Notes: generated by a model not told the origin, from the letters alone. A stretch of DNA of 64,000 nucleotides from Arundinibacter roseus (GCF_004348825.1 NZ_SMJU01000005.1:221747-285746), one strand, 5' to 3'. Positions 9,602-19,108 are shown, numbered from the stretch's first letter. A program made the numbers and translations.

Positions 9602-9812
9602 TACTTCGCTTTGCACGCTTAGCGTCAATCATTTTAAAGGCCTCATCAATGGCAATGGAAGGCTCATTGGACTTTTTGGCTTCGTCATAAAGCTTTATGT
9701 CTTCCAGCTCTTCCAATTCTTCCAGAATGGCTTCAAAATCTTTCATCGGAAGTACCACTGATATTTTCTTACCTGTGCTGTCGATAATGTATTGCGGATG
9801 TATTGTAAGCAT
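9591..9812 (-). CDS. Antitoxin of a type II toxin-antitoxin pair (Phd/YefM-like)
   Basis: The small 73-residue protein begins with a beta-rich segment (PQYIIDSTGKKISVVLPMKDF), followed by an acidic helix (EAILEELEELED) and a basic C-terminus (AKRAKRS). This pattern suits short antitoxins paired with RelE/ParE toxins. It precedes and overlaps the disrupted RelE-like toxin. With the toxin inactive the gene has no obvious partner here; it may persist as a remnant or neutralise related toxins elsewhere. The 337-bp stretch on its other side (9813-10149) contains no gene, only the promoter-like repeats listed before the sigma factor. Confidence 0.75.
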   Translation of the reverse strand: MLTIHPQYIIDSTGKKISVVLPMKDFEAILEELEELEDIKLYDEAKKSNEPSIAIDEAFKMIDAKRAKRSNGL

Positions 9813-10062
9813 ATCCGAATTATTTTATTGTACTAGCATTGTTACCATCGTCAACGGCATCAAGTTAGTCAAATTGTCTAAAAAATACATCGGTGTCAAC
9901 GATATACCATTTACGTTTTACACGTTTTGGCCCGCCGGGGCGTCCTCATGCCAACATCAGCACATACAGCTAAGTACTTACAATTAACTAACCGATTAAT
10001 CACTTAACTCAAAATTTAAAACATTAAAAATCAGTGTCCGTTATGATTAAGTAAATTTTTCA

Positions 10063-10129
10063 GGCAACCTCCTTAACACATTCATAACGGTAGCCGGGCA
10101 ACCCCCTTCACCTTTAAACACTACTTTTG
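10063..10129 (+). promoter_or_regulatory. Direct repeat GGCAACC and TACTTTTG box upstream of sigma factor
   Basis: Two 16-base near-identical sequences (GGCAACCTCCTTAACA at 10063-10078 and GGCAACCCCCTTCACC at 10097-10112) lie 34 bp apart. They are followed by TACTTTTG at 10122-10129, a match to the Bacteroidota -7 element TAnnTTTG, about 20 bp before the ATG. No clear -33 TTG is present at normal spacing. The repeats could be a binding site or an alternative-sigma promoter for the sigma/FecR operon; this is inference. Confidence 0.45.
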
Positions 10130-10149
10130 ACAAAATAAAATATAGTCAG

Positions 10150-10740
10150 ATGAGCGAATGCTACATGACTTGTTCCGACGAAGAACTTCTTCGTTTTATG
10201 CAAGAGCACGACGATGAGCTGGCGTTTGGCGAGGTGTACAACCGCTATTTTCGTTTGCTGTTCAATTATACGTACGAAAAAGTCAGCGATCAGTTTACAG
10301 CACAGGAGATCGTTCAGGAGCTGTTTGTAAGCCTTTGGCAGCAGCGAGCCCGATCCACAATTCAGGCCTTGCGGCCCTACCTTTTTGCCTGTGCAAAAAA
10401 TCAGGTGATCAGTTTTTACCGCAAAGAATATACGCGCCAAAAGCACATTCAGGCCTGGGGCAACCTGGGTGCCGGCACTGCCGAAGCCGGCGATCAGCTT
10501 GTACTGACCGACGATTTGCAACATCGTTACGAAGAAGGTCTCCGCCAATTGCCCGACAAATGCCGGGAGGTTTTTTGGTTAAGTCGTCAGGGATTTTCGC
10601 ACCGGGAAATTGGAGAAAAACTACACATCTCCGAAAAAACCGTGGAGCAGCACATCACCAAAGCGCTACGCTTCCTCAAAATTCATCTGAAAGAGCATTT
10701 ACTGGATGGATTTTATTTATTAATTCTATTTTTTCTGTAA
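10150..10740 (+). CDS. ECF RNA polymerase sigma factor (SusCD-associated type)
   Basis: The 196-residue protein has sigma-70 region 2 at about residues 20-90 (FGEVYNRYFRLLFNYTYEKV, then QEIVQELFVSLWQQ). Region 4, at about 130-185, carries the HTH SHREIGEKLHISEKTVEQH. This is the Bacteroidota sigma-70 expansion family that pairs with FecR anti-sigma proteins. The FecR gene follows 83 bp downstream, then a SusC with an STN domain. The expected circuit is substrate binding at SusC, signalling through FecR, release of this sigma factor and transcription of the transport operon. A hydrophobic C-terminal tail (FYLLILFFL) is slightly unusual. Confidence 0.93.
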   Translation: MSECYMTCSDEELLRFMQEHDDELAFGEVYNRYFRLLFNYTYEKVSDQFTAQEIVQELFVSLWQQRARSTIQALRPYLFACAKNQVISFYRKEYTRQKHIQAWGNLGAGTAEAGDQLVLTDDLQHRYEEGLRQLPDKCREVFWLSRQGFSHREIGEKLHISEKTVEQHITKALRFLKIHLKEHLLDGFYLLILFFL

Positions 10741-10823
10741 ATTTTTCTACTACGACTAAGGGTAGCGGGCCCGGCGTGCGACTTACCAGATAAATAAACC
10801 TCTGGTTGTACCACAAAACCCGT

Positions 10824-11855
10824 ATGAATCACCCCCCGATTTCACCTGAATTACTGCAAAAGTACCTTGAAAATACCTGTACCGAATTAGAAAAAAAGGC
10901 GGTTGAGCAGTGGTATGCCTCACTGAAAGGGACCTCTCATTTTCTGGATTCGCTTCCGGAACATGAAAGTGAACGGATCAAAGCCGAAACTTTCAGGCAC
11001 ATACAACACGAGCTGGCGCTCATTCGGGAGCCCAAAACCCGTCCTTTGGTTCGGTGGTGGGCAGGCCTTGCAGCGGCCGTTGTGCTACTTGCCGGTGCGT
11101 GGATGCTGTATGCGCAGAAAGAACGCCTTCTGCCAGTTTCTCCCGTAGCTACGGTTCAGCAATCAGAATCCATTACTGTTCCCGATAACCTGACTCGTTT
11201 TGTGAACGATCAGCCCCGGATGGTCATGCATTCACTTCCTGATGGAAGTACGGTGTGGCTGCACGCCGAAGCGAGCATTTCCTATCCGCCCGTTTTTACG
11301 GGAGCTACCCGATCTGTTTTTTTTGAAGGAGAAGGATTTTTTGATGTAAAATCAGATAAAAAACATCCGTTTCTGATTCAAAGCGGCACGATGCAAATTG
11401 AAGTTCTGGGAACACGATTCAATGTAAAAGCCCTGCCAAAGGAGAAGATTCATGAAGTGTCGGTCGTCTCGGGCAGTGTGGCGGTTAGCGTGCCAATGCC
11501 AACCACAGCCGATGCACAAAAGATTGTCCTTTCACCACGTCAGCAAGCGCTGTTTGAAACCCAAAACAAACGACTGACAACCAACACTTTACATGCCGAA
11601 TTAAAAAAAGAAATATATGAACCCGTAACGATTCAGTTTGAAGGTACAGCCTTCGATCAGGTAACGGATCAGTTGAGCAGGCGTTTCGATGTCAGGATTC
11701 ATTTGGCCAATCCGGCCATGAAAACCTGCCGTCTGACCGCCGATTTTGAACAACAACCCCTCGCTGCCATTCTGGAAATGCTGTGTACGTCGTTGGATGC
11801 CACCTATACGATGTCCGGTAAAACCATTTTGATTGAGGGCGCGGCCTGTGAGTAA
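10824..11855 (+). CDS. FecR-family anti-sigma factor
   Basis: The ATG at 10824 gives 343 residues; an upstream TTG at 10806 is less likely. A cytoplasmic sigma-binding region (about 1-76) is followed by one transmembrane helix (about 77-97, GLAAAVVLLAGAWMLYA). The periplasmic FecR domain lies at about 145-245, with typical SLPDGSTVWL, GEGFFDV and VLGTRFNV motifs. The C-terminal DUF4974 domain spans about 265-343 and should contact the STN domain of the SusC receptor. It sits between its sigma factor and that SusC gene, so the partners are clear. A weak hairpin follows it. Confidence 0.93.
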   Translation: MNHPPISPELLQKYLENTCTELEKKAVEQWYASLKGTSHFLDSLPEHESERIKAETFRHIQHELALIREPKTRPLVRWWAGLAAAVVLLAGAWMLYAQKERLLPVSPVATVQQSESITVPDNLTRFVNDQPRMVMHSLPDGSTVWLHAEASISYPPVFTGATRSVFFEGEGFFDVKSDKKHPFLIQSGTMQIEVLGTRFNVKALPKEKIHEVSVVSGSVAVSVPMPTTADAQKIVLSPRQQALFETQNKRLTTNTLHAELKKEIYEPVTIQFEGTAFDQVTDQLSRRFDVRIHLANPAMKTCRLTADFEQQPLAAILEMLCTSLDATYTMSGKTILIEGAACE

Positions 11856-11912
11856 ACCATTTTAAACCTAACCCAAAGGATGCTATACACGACGATTCCC
11901 CCTTAACAAAAA

Positions 11913-11940
11913 AACCGGAAGTGTGCCACCACTCCCGGTT
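11913..11940 (+). terminator. Hairpin after fecR
   Basis: An 11-bp inverted repeat with one mismatch (11913-11923 with 11930-11940) follows the FecR gene and is trailed by a short T-rich stretch. It could separate the regulatory genes from the SusC gene or attenuate read-through. Confidence 0.45.
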
Positions 11941-12035
11941 CAAGTTAATTTTTCTCCTGTTCTAAACCACGTGCCACCGGGGTAGAGCAGAAAAACTATT
12001 GATCTAACAGAGCTAACTATCAGACAATCAAAATT

Positions 12036-15000
12036 ATGAAAAAAACAGTACGTTACAAGTCGTTCAACTGGCAAAAGATTATGCGTTTCGGATTGCTACA
12101 ATGGGTTTTTGTTGCTTTTATCGCCAGCGTATCCTACGCTGCGGAAAGCACTGCCCAGTCTATTCTGAGTAAGGAAGTTTCTATTCAGCTGACCAACGGC
12201 ACGTTAAAAGAAGTGCTGGGAGAAATTCAGGAAAAAACGCAGGCCAAATTTGTATATAGCAGTCGCATTCAGCTTAACGACCGAATCTCGATTCAGGTAA
12301 AAGATAAAAAAGTTTTTCAGGTGCTTGATCAGCTTTTGGTTCCGCGCGGCATCAACTATCGGGTCATTAATAACCAAATTGTTTTATCCAAAAGAAAAGA
12401 AAAAAACACTTCGGTACTGCCCGAACTGGACGAAAAACTCAGCCAATGGACCGCTCCCAAGGACTTGCCCCTCCGCGGGAGAGTGCTGGCTTCGGATGGC
12501 AGCGAGGGCCTTCCGGGCGTAAGTGTAGTTGTGAAAGGTACGCAACGAGGCACTACTACCGATGGCAACGGCGGTTTTGAACTACTCGTACCCGATGCTC
12601 AAACCGTCCTGGTTTTCAGTTTTGTGGGTTATCTTTCTCAGGAAATAGTTGTAGGCAACCGTACCGAGCTGACCGTTACGCTGGAAGCTGACGTAAAAGC
12701 TTTGCAGGAGGTTATCGTGGTAGGCTATGGTACGCAAAAAAAGGAAAACCTCACGGGTGCCGTTTCGACGATTGACGCAGCCGCCATCGAAAACCGCCCC
12801 GTAGCCAACGTGGCAATGGCGCTTCAGGGCTTGTCGCCGGGGCTTTCGATTACGCGTTCTACCGGACAGCCGGGCGATGAAGGAATCGGCATTCAGATTC
12901 GGGGAGCAACGTCCGCCAATGGCAACGTAGATCCCTTACTCATCGTTGACGGAGTTACGAGCCCCGGAGTATCGCTTCAATCCCTCAACCCCAACGATAT
13001 TGAGAGTATCAGCGTGTTGAAAGATGCAGCCGCAGCCGCCATTTATGGTGCTCAGGCCGCTGGTGGAGTTATCCTGATTACGACCAAAAAAGGAACTTCC
13101 GGCAAGACAATTTTTGAATATTCTTCCATTGTAGGAACCGATTGGGCTTTGAACGTACCCGAGCGCATGGAAGTCTGGGAAGAACTCGAACATAACAATC
13201 TGGCAAGGATCAATTCGGGCGCGGCAGCCGGGCACACAGCCGAAAAGATTGCGATTGTCAAGGAAGGAATCATGAAGTATCGGATTAACCCAAATGACAC
13301 AACCCGCTATGAATACTTTGGCACAGAAAGCATTGTGGATCAGATGCTTCGGAAAACCTCTATGATGCAAACGCATAATATGTCGGCGCGGGGCGGAACT
13401 GACAAGCTCAATTTTCTGATCTCGATGGGCTATTACGACAAGCAGGGAATTTTTAAGGTAGGACCCGACAAAAATGACCGCTACAATTTCCGGCTTAATT
13501 TGGGGACTCAACTGACCAAACGCCTTTCACTCGATTCACGCATTACGTATACCCGCCAAAATCAGGAGGCATCGTCGGTGAATATCAACGGCAACGGTGC
13601 TTTGCTCTACAACATCTACCGCTATTCAAGCATCAATCCGCTCCTTACGCCTGACGGGCGCTACAACGCCACTACGGGAGCCTCTGCCTACGCTGCAATG
13701 GATGCCGGTGGATATAATAATTACAGCCGAAATTTCTTTGATGGTGTATTTACAGCCCGTTTGACAGACGTTGTCAAAGGTCTTAGCCTGCGTGCCGTGT
13801 ACGGCGCTCAATATCGTCGTGGTGACCGGGAGTTATTCCGCCGCACGGTGCAGCGCTGGCACCGTACCGCTCCCGGTGATATTCTCAATACGCCAAACGC
13901 TTTTACAGTATCCAAGGATTTGACCCAAAGCAATAACCTGCAATTTCTGGCAGATTATGATTTCAAAATTGCTGAAAAACATTCGTTTCATCTATTGGCA
14001 GGCTACCAATGGGAAGATAGCCGGGGCGAGGTAATTTCTACGGGGGTAACAAATATGGTCAGCAACGACCTGCCCGCGCTCAGCCTGGGAGATGCGACTA
14101 CCAAAACCAACTCGCAGTCCATTTCAACCTTTGCTTTTCAATCCTTTTTTGGACGTTTCAACTACAACTACGCCGACCGCTACCTCGTCGAGGCTACGTT
14201 CCGAATCGACGAAAGCTCACGCCTGGCGCCCGGACTTCGGAGAAAATCGTTTCCGTCCATATCTGCCGGCTGGAACATCCACCGAGAAGCCTGGTTTGCC
14301 GTTCCACTTATTTCGGAGTTAAAGATTCGGGGATCATGGGGACGTTTGGGAGCTGCTTCGGGCATTGGTTTGTATGATTACCTGGCGTTGATTAATCAGG
14401 GGACAAATCTGGTGCTGGGTTCGCCGGAAGTGCGGGCTACGTACTTTTCTCAAACCACAGTTCCCTCTTCTCAGCTTTCCTGGGAAACCATCGAAACAAG
14501 CAACGCCGGTCTGAATGTGGGTTTATTTAAAAATAAAATTCAGATCAGCGCCGACTATTACGTCAAGTATAACCGAAACATGCTCACGGCCCTGCAACTT
14601 CCCGCCACTTTTGGCGTAGGTACGCCACGGATCAACAACGGCGAACTGAAATCGTGGGGTTGGGAAACCGAACTTAACTACCGCGACCGGATTGGCGATG
14701 ATTTCAGCTTCTCCTTTGGCCTGAATGTCTCTGACAACCAAAATAAATTGCTCAATTTTGCCGGTCGCCGGGTCATCAGTGCGGGTACAGTTTCAACACT
14801 GGAAGGATACCCGCTCAACTCCGTTTGGGGCTACCTGACAGACGGCTATTTTCAGAACAGCGACGAGGTTAAAGCTGCCGCTTTTCAGGACAGCCGCACC
14901 GCTCCCGGCGATGTACGCTACGTAGACGTCAATGGCGACAACCGCATCAGCATTGGGTCGGGAAGTATGGAAAACCATGGCGACCTGGTGTATTTGGGCA

Positions 15001-15491
15001 CCACGCAACCTCGGTATTTGTTTGGCACCAACCTGGCTGTACAATGGAAAAATCTGGATTTCAGCGCATTTTTTCAAGGCGTAGGTCAGCGCAGATTTGC
15101 CCCTACCCGGCAGGCACTCGACCCCAACATTGCCAGTTTTTATCAGGCATTGGCCATTCATAGAAACTACTGGACGCCCGAAAACCCTAACGCAGATTTT
15201 CCCCGGCCTTTTGTGGGCGGTACCCACAACTTTTTACCCTCAGACAAATGGGTCCTGAATGGTCAGTATGTCCGGTTAAAAAATGTTCAGCTGGGCTATT
15301 CATTGCCGGCAAGCTTGCTTAACAAAGTGAAAATCAGCCGGGCCCGGATTTATTTCACGGGACAGGATATTCTTACGTTCTCCCGTTTAGGTATTTTCAA
15401 AGATCAGTTTGACCCCGAACAGCGGGATGCCGTTGCGGCCGACTATCCGTTTTTTGCCACGGCGGCTGTGGGTTTGAACCTTACTTTTTAG
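12036..15491 (+). CDS. SusC/RagA-type TonB-dependent receptor with STN signalling domain
   Basis: The 1151-residue outer-membrane transporter has a signal region ending near residue 40. An STN domain at about 50-115 contains TLKEVLGEIQEKTQAKFVYS. A carboxypeptidase-regulatory-like beta-sandwich at about 145-220 contains GVSVVVKGTQRGTTTDGNG. The plug, at about 225-350, has the SusC-specific run VIVVGYGTQKKENLTGAV and SISVLKDAAAAAIYG. The rest is the 22-strand barrel ending in VGLNLTF. The STN domain, present in this SusC but not in the other two of the window, makes it a signal-transducing receptor for the upstream FecR/sigma pair. The SusD gene follows after 39 bp. Confidence 0.95.
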   Translation: MKKTVRYKSFNWQKIMRFGLLQWVFVAFIASVSYAAESTAQSILSKEVSIQLTNGTLKEVLGEIQEKTQAKFVYSSRIQLNDRISIQVKDKKVFQVLDQLLVPRGINYRVINNQIVLSKRKEKNTSVLPELDEKLSQWTAPKDLPLRGRVLASDGSEGLPGVSVVVKGTQRGTTTDGNGGFELLVPDAQTVLVFSFVGYLSQEIVVGNRTELTVTLEADVKALQEVIVVGYGTQKKENLTGAVSTIDAAAIENRPVANVAMALQGLSPGLSITRSTGQPGDEGIGIQIRGATSANGNVDPLLIVDGVTSPGVSLQSLNPNDIESISVLKDAAAAAIYGAQAAGGVILITTKKGTSGKTIFEYSSIVGTDWALNVPERMEVWEELEHNNLARINSGAAAGHTAEKIAIVKEGIMKYRINPNDTTRYEYFGTESIVDQMLRKTSMMQTHNMSARGGTDKLNFLISMGYYDKQGIFKVGPDKNDRYNFRLNLGTQLTKRLSLDSRITYTRQNQEASSVNINGNGALLYNIYRYSSINPLLTPDGRYNATTGASAYAAMDAGGYNNYSRNFFDGVFTARLTDVVKGLSLRAVYGAQYRRGDRELFRRTVQRWHRTAPGDILNTPNAFTVSKDLTQSNNLQFLADYDFKIAEKHSFHLLAGYQWEDSRGEVISTGVTNMVSNDLPALSLGDATTKTNSQSISTFAFQSFFGRFNYNYADRYLVEATFRIDESSRLAPGLRRKSFPSISAGWNIHREAWFAVPLISELKIRGSWGRLGAASGIGLYDYLALINQGTNLVLGSPEVRATYFSQTTVPSSQLSWETIETSNAGLNVGLFKNKIQISADYYVKYNRNMLTALQLPATFGVGTPRINNGELKSWGWETELNYRDRIGDDFSFSFGLNVSDNQNKLLNFAGRRVISAGTVSTLEGYPLNSVWGYLTDGYFQNSDEVKAAAFQDSRTAPGDVRYVDVNGDNRISIGSGSMENHGDLVYLGTTQPRYLFGTNLAVQWKNLDFSAFFQGVGQRRFAPTRQALDPNIASFYQALAIHRNYWTPENPNADFPRPFVGGTHNFLPSDKWVLNGQYVRLKNVQLGYSLPASLLNKVKISRARIYFTGQDILTFSRLGIFKDQFDPEQRDAVAADYPFFATAAVGLNLTF

Positions 15492-15530
15492 TCTTTTTCA
15501 TTTTAGTTAAAAAAATAGATACTACTCGAT

Positions 15531-17135
15531 ATGAAATCGTTCCTGTATAAAAAACTTACGTTGCTGCTTGTCGTTCTTGCCGTAACTGCCTGCGACGTAG
15601 AACGGCTGCCTGAAACACAAATTACCGATCCTTCGTTCTGGAAATCCGAATCAGATATACGCTCGGCCACCAACTACCTGTACACGTTTTTGCCTGGTTT
15701 CAGTAAAGAAGAGGTGTGGTCAGATAACGCCTTTGGTACACAGCCCGACCCTATCAGCGACGGCACCCGGCTTCCGCCCGCTACAGCCGGCGACTATTCT
15801 ACGCCATACCGCCTGATCAGAGCTGCCAATAATGTGCTGGAAAAAGTACCTGATGCGCCGGTAACCCAGGATGTGAAGGATCGCTACATGGCCGAAGCTC
15901 GTTTTTTTCGCGCCTTTGCCTACATGCAACTCGTGCAGAAATATGGCAACGTGCCGCTAATCCTGAAAACGCTGGTTGAAACTTCGCCTGAATTAACTAA
16001 ACCGGCCGCACCAAGACAAGAGGTTATCGAGCAGATTTACATGGATCTCGACATTGCCGCAGCTACACTCCCTACTCCAACTGCACTGGGCAATGCCGGA
16101 TATGGCCGTATTGCGAACACAACGGCACTTGCCATAAAAGCACGCATGGCGCTTTTTGAAGGAACACGCGCCAAATTTCATAAATATGGTGACCCGGCAA
16201 TGCACCTGCGACTGGCGCAACAAGCCGCCAAAGCCGTCATGGACAGTCAGCAGCATAGTTTGTTTAACAGCTATTTTAACCTGTTTCAGTATGCAGGAGA
16301 AGGACGCCAAAATCGCGAGAATATTTTGGTAAAACAGTACGGTACCGACCCGGCCAATCTTGTACTCAACCACAACTATTCACTGGATATATATACGGGC
16401 GGAGCCAATCCAACCAAAAGTCTGGTTGATAGCTATCTGATGAAAGACGGTTTGCCAATTACCAAATCGCCTTTGTACCAAAAACCCGTAGTTTCAAACG
16501 ATGTATTCCTCAACCGGGATGAGCGTCTTTTGGCGACGGTTTACCGGCTGGGCGAGCCCTACAACGTAGGCGCAAACTTTACTATGCAGCTGCAATACTA
16601 CAAAACCGGATTTGGGGCAAAAAAATACTTTACAGCCACCGATTTTGCTACCCGGCAGGCCCTGCTCGACTGGGTTATTCTGCGCTACGCCGAAGTACTT
16701 CTGACCTACGCCGAAGCTACCTACGAACTGAATGAAACCATTTCGGATGAAGATCTTGACATCACCATCAATCTGCTGCGGCAGCGGGCCAACATCGTCC
16801 CCCTTTCCAATGCCTTTGTGGCTGCCAACGGGCTTAACATGCGGGAAGAAATTCGCCGCGAACGCCGGGTAGAACTTGCCATGGAAAATCTACGGTATTG
16901 GGATATAATCCGCTGGAAAACAGCCGAAGAAGTTCTGCCCAAAACGGTATTGGGCAACTATTATTTTCCGGATGAATTTGGCACCGAATCACCCGTTCAA
17001 CTCAATGCCGAAGGGCAGATTCTGGTACAGGATGCTTCCTTCCGGCGGTTTGACCCGGCCAAAGACTACCTGTGGCCTTTGCCCGTCAATGAATTGGGAC
17101 TAAACCCGGCATTGCAACAAAATCCGGGTTGGTAA
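15531..17135 (+). CDS. SusD/RagB-family substrate-binding lipoprotein
   Basis: The 534-residue lipoprotein has a lipobox ending at C21 (VLAVTACD). A SusD-like TPR-rich fold follows, with family motifs such as RAANNVLEKV, AEARFFRAFAYMQLVQKYGNVPLI and a C-terminal RRERRVELAMENLRYWDIIRW. It should cap the SusC barrel encoded directly upstream and select the substrate at the cell surface. Its association with two downstream phosphoesterase genes suggests a phosphorylated ligand rather than a simple glycan; that is inference. Confidence 0.94.
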   Translation: MKSFLYKKLTLLLVVLAVTACDVERLPETQITDPSFWKSESDIRSATNYLYTFLPGFSKEEVWSDNAFGTQPDPISDGTRLPPATAGDYSTPYRLIRAANNVLEKVPDAPVTQDVKDRYMAEARFFRAFAYMQLVQKYGNVPLILKTLVETSPELTKPAAPRQEVIEQIYMDLDIAAATLPTPTALGNAGYGRIANTTALAIKARMALFEGTRAKFHKYGDPAMHLRLAQQAAKAVMDSQQHSLFNSYFNLFQYAGEGRQNRENILVKQYGTDPANLVLNHNYSLDIYTGGANPTKSLVDSYLMKDGLPITKSPLYQKPVVSNDVFLNRDERLLATVYRLGEPYNVGANFTMQLQYYKTGFGAKKYFTATDFATRQALLDWVILRYAEVLLTYAEATYELNETISDEDLDITINLLRQRANIVPLSNAFVAANGLNMREEIRRERRVELAMENLRYWDIIRWKTAEEVLPKTVLGNYYFPDEFGTESPVQLNAEGQILVQDASFRRFDPAKDYLWPLPVNELGLNPALQQNPGW

Positions 17136-17154
17136 TTTTTAATTTTTAAAAAAC

Positions 17155-18141
17155 ATGATGTTAAAAAAATATTGTAAAAAAGGGCTGGTCTTTCTGGCCG
17201 CCCTTGCTTTAAGCTCATCGGGTAGTTCTGCTTGCTTTGCGCAAAAATTTACACTCCCCATTTTTCCGGATACCCAAAGCGAAATCAACGCCCGTCCCGA
17301 GATGTTTTTTAGTCAGGTCAACTGGCTCATCCAAAAGCGTGATTCGTTGAATTACCCGATCGTGCTACACGTCGGCGACATTGTCGATTATGACAATCAT
17401 GACCACTGGAAAAGAGCGGATCAGGGTTTCAAAATGCTCGACAGCGCCGGAATTGCGTACGCACTGGCCGTGGGCAACCACGATACGGAGGCCGTAGGCG
17501 TCAACAGCGGCAGTGCTGCGCCCGGAAACGTCAATCAGAATCTGCGCAAAACAGCCAAGTTCAATTCATATTTTCCCGTCAGCCGATTTCCCTTACAAAG
17601 AGGACGATACGAAGAAGGAAAAAGTGATAATTCGTGGTATTCGTTTGAAGCCGGAGGTTTGAAATGGATGGTCGTGAGCCTGGAATTTTGCTCCCGGCAA
17701 GGCCCTGTCGATTGGGCCAACGAGGTAGTGGCGGCTCATCCCGACCACAATGTCATCATGCTGACGCACTACCACCTGAACCCCAACGGCGACATCAGCG
17801 AACGAAACGCGGGCTATGGTGATTTGAGTCCGGCGCAGATTTACGATCAGTTTATCAAAAAACAACCTAACATTCTGATGGTTTTGAGTGGACACGTGTG
17901 CTATTCGTCGTGGCGAAACGACAAAGGCGAGCACGGCAATCGCATCTATCAGTTTTTGCAGGATTATCAGAATGAAGACTTTGGCGGCGGCTACCTCCGT
18001 CTGCTGGAAGTTGACACGCAAAAAGGTACGCTGTCGGGCCGCATGTACTCGCCCTACTACAACCGCGAACGGCAGGACGCTTCGCCCATTTACTTTAATC
18101 GTGTACAATTTATTAAACCCGATCAAAAAACCGGAAAGTAA
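17155..18141 (+). CDS. Secreted calcineurin-like metallophosphoesterase
   Basis: The 328-residue protein has a signal peptide (about 1-29, ending CFAQ) and a calcineurin-type phosphoesterase fold. Metal-site motifs are visible: PDTQ (38-41), GDIVDY (74-79), GNHD (107-110), LTHYH near 203 and SGHV near 245. The first motif lacks the usual DxH, having DTQ instead, which occurs in some secreted subfamilies. It should hydrolyse phosphate mono- or diesters in the periplasm. It lies 19 bp after the SusD gene and is probably part of the same operon; a second start codon one codon downstream is equally possible. Confidence 0.88.
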   Translation: MMLKKYCKKGLVFLAALALSSSGSSACFAQKFTLPIFPDTQSEINARPEMFFSQVNWLIQKRDSLNYPIVLHVGDIVDYDNHDHWKRADQGFKMLDSAGIAYALAVGNHDTEAVGVNSGSAAPGNVNQNLRKTAKFNSYFPVSRFPLQRGRYEEGKSDNSWYSFEAGGLKWMVVSLEFCSRQGPVDWANEVVAAHPDHNVIMLTHYHLNPNGDISERNAGYGDLSPAQIYDQFIKKQPNILMVLSGHVCYSSWRNDKGEHGNRIYQFLQDYQNEDFGGGYLRLLEVDTQKGTLSGRMYSPYYNRERQDASPIYFNRVQFIKPDQKTGK

Positions 18142-18245
18142 TTTTGCCCGGACTTTTTGAAGGAAAGTTATCAGTAGAGAACCCCTTTCTTTCGATTTTA
18201 GTAGTCCAATGGTTCATTTTCAGGTTTCATTTTTATTTAGTCCTA

Positions 18246-19088
18246 ATGAAAAAGAGTATTCTGTTTCTCATAATTTGCCTTGTATGCCAACAGGCTGTAT
18301 TTGCCCAACGCGACACGCCCATTACGGTGGCGTCTTACAATCTTCGCTACAATACGCCAAACGACGGTGTGAATGCATGGCCCAACCGCAAAGAACATGT
18401 CAAGTCGCTCATTCGTTACCACGAGTTTGACCTGTTTGGCACGCAGGAAGTGCTGCGCGGGCAGATTGAAGATGTGGCAGAACTGAGTGAGTTTGGGTTT
18501 CTGGGTAAAGGCCGGGACGATGGTAAAGAAGGCGGCGAACATTCCGCTATTTTTTACAAAAAAGATCGGTTCAAAGTACTTGATTCGGGTGATTTCTGGC
18601 TGAGTGAAACCCCGGACGTGCCCGGCAAAGGCTGGGACGCTACCTGCTGTAACCGCATTTGTTCGTGGGCGAAGTTTCAGGATTTAAAGACAAAAAAGCA
18701 GTTCTACTTTTTCAGCGTTCATTTTGATCATCAGGGCGTAAAAGCCCGGCAGGAATCAGGTAAACTGATGGTCAGGAAAATAAAGGAAATTGCTAAAAAT
18801 ATTCCGGCAATTTGCGTCGGTGACTTCAACTCAACTCCCGAAACGGAGCAAATTAAAGCGATGGAAACAATTTTACAGGACACCTACAAAGTTTCGGCTC
18901 AGCCGCCTTACGGCCCCGTGGGAACGTTCAACAGCTTCAAATTTGATGCTCCGATGGAAAACCGGATCGACTATATTTTTGTCAGTAAAGAGTTTAATGT
19001 CCTGAAATACGGCGTTCTGACCGATGCCAGAGAGCAGCGCTACCCGTCTGATCATCAGCCTGTTGTAGCGAAGGTAGTTTTGAAATAA
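18246..19088 (+). CDS. Secreted endonuclease/exonuclease/phosphatase family protein
   Basis: The ATG at 18246 gives 280 residues with a clear signal peptide (ILFLIICLVCQQAVFAQ). The frame is open 34 codons upstream, but those lack a signal. The EEP fold is complete: N32 in SYNLRYN, E68 in GTQEV, H159 in VHFDHQ, D193 and N195 in GDFNSTP, and D269/H270 in SDHQP. Family members include DNase I, sphingomyelinase and inositol polyphosphate phosphatases, all metal-dependent phosphoesterases. Placement after SusC/SusD and a metallophosphoesterase suggests a role in breaking down an imported or surface-bound phosphoester. A strong terminator follows. Confidence 0.9.
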   Translation: MKKSILFLIICLVCQQAVFAQRDTPITVASYNLRYNTPNDGVNAWPNRKEHVKSLIRYHEFDLFGTQEVLRGQIEDVAELSEFGFLGKGRDDGKEGGEHSAIFYKKDRFKVLDSGDFWLSETPDVPGKGWDATCCNRICSWAKFQDLKTKKQFYFFSVHFDHQGVKARQESGKLMVRKIKEIAKNIPAICVGDFNSTPETEQIKAMETILQDTYKVSAQPPYGPVGTFNSFKFDAPMENRIDYIFVSKEFNVLKYGVLTDAREQRYPSDHQPVVAKVVLK

Positions 19089-19108
19089 GAATTTAATTTT
19101 AAATAAAT

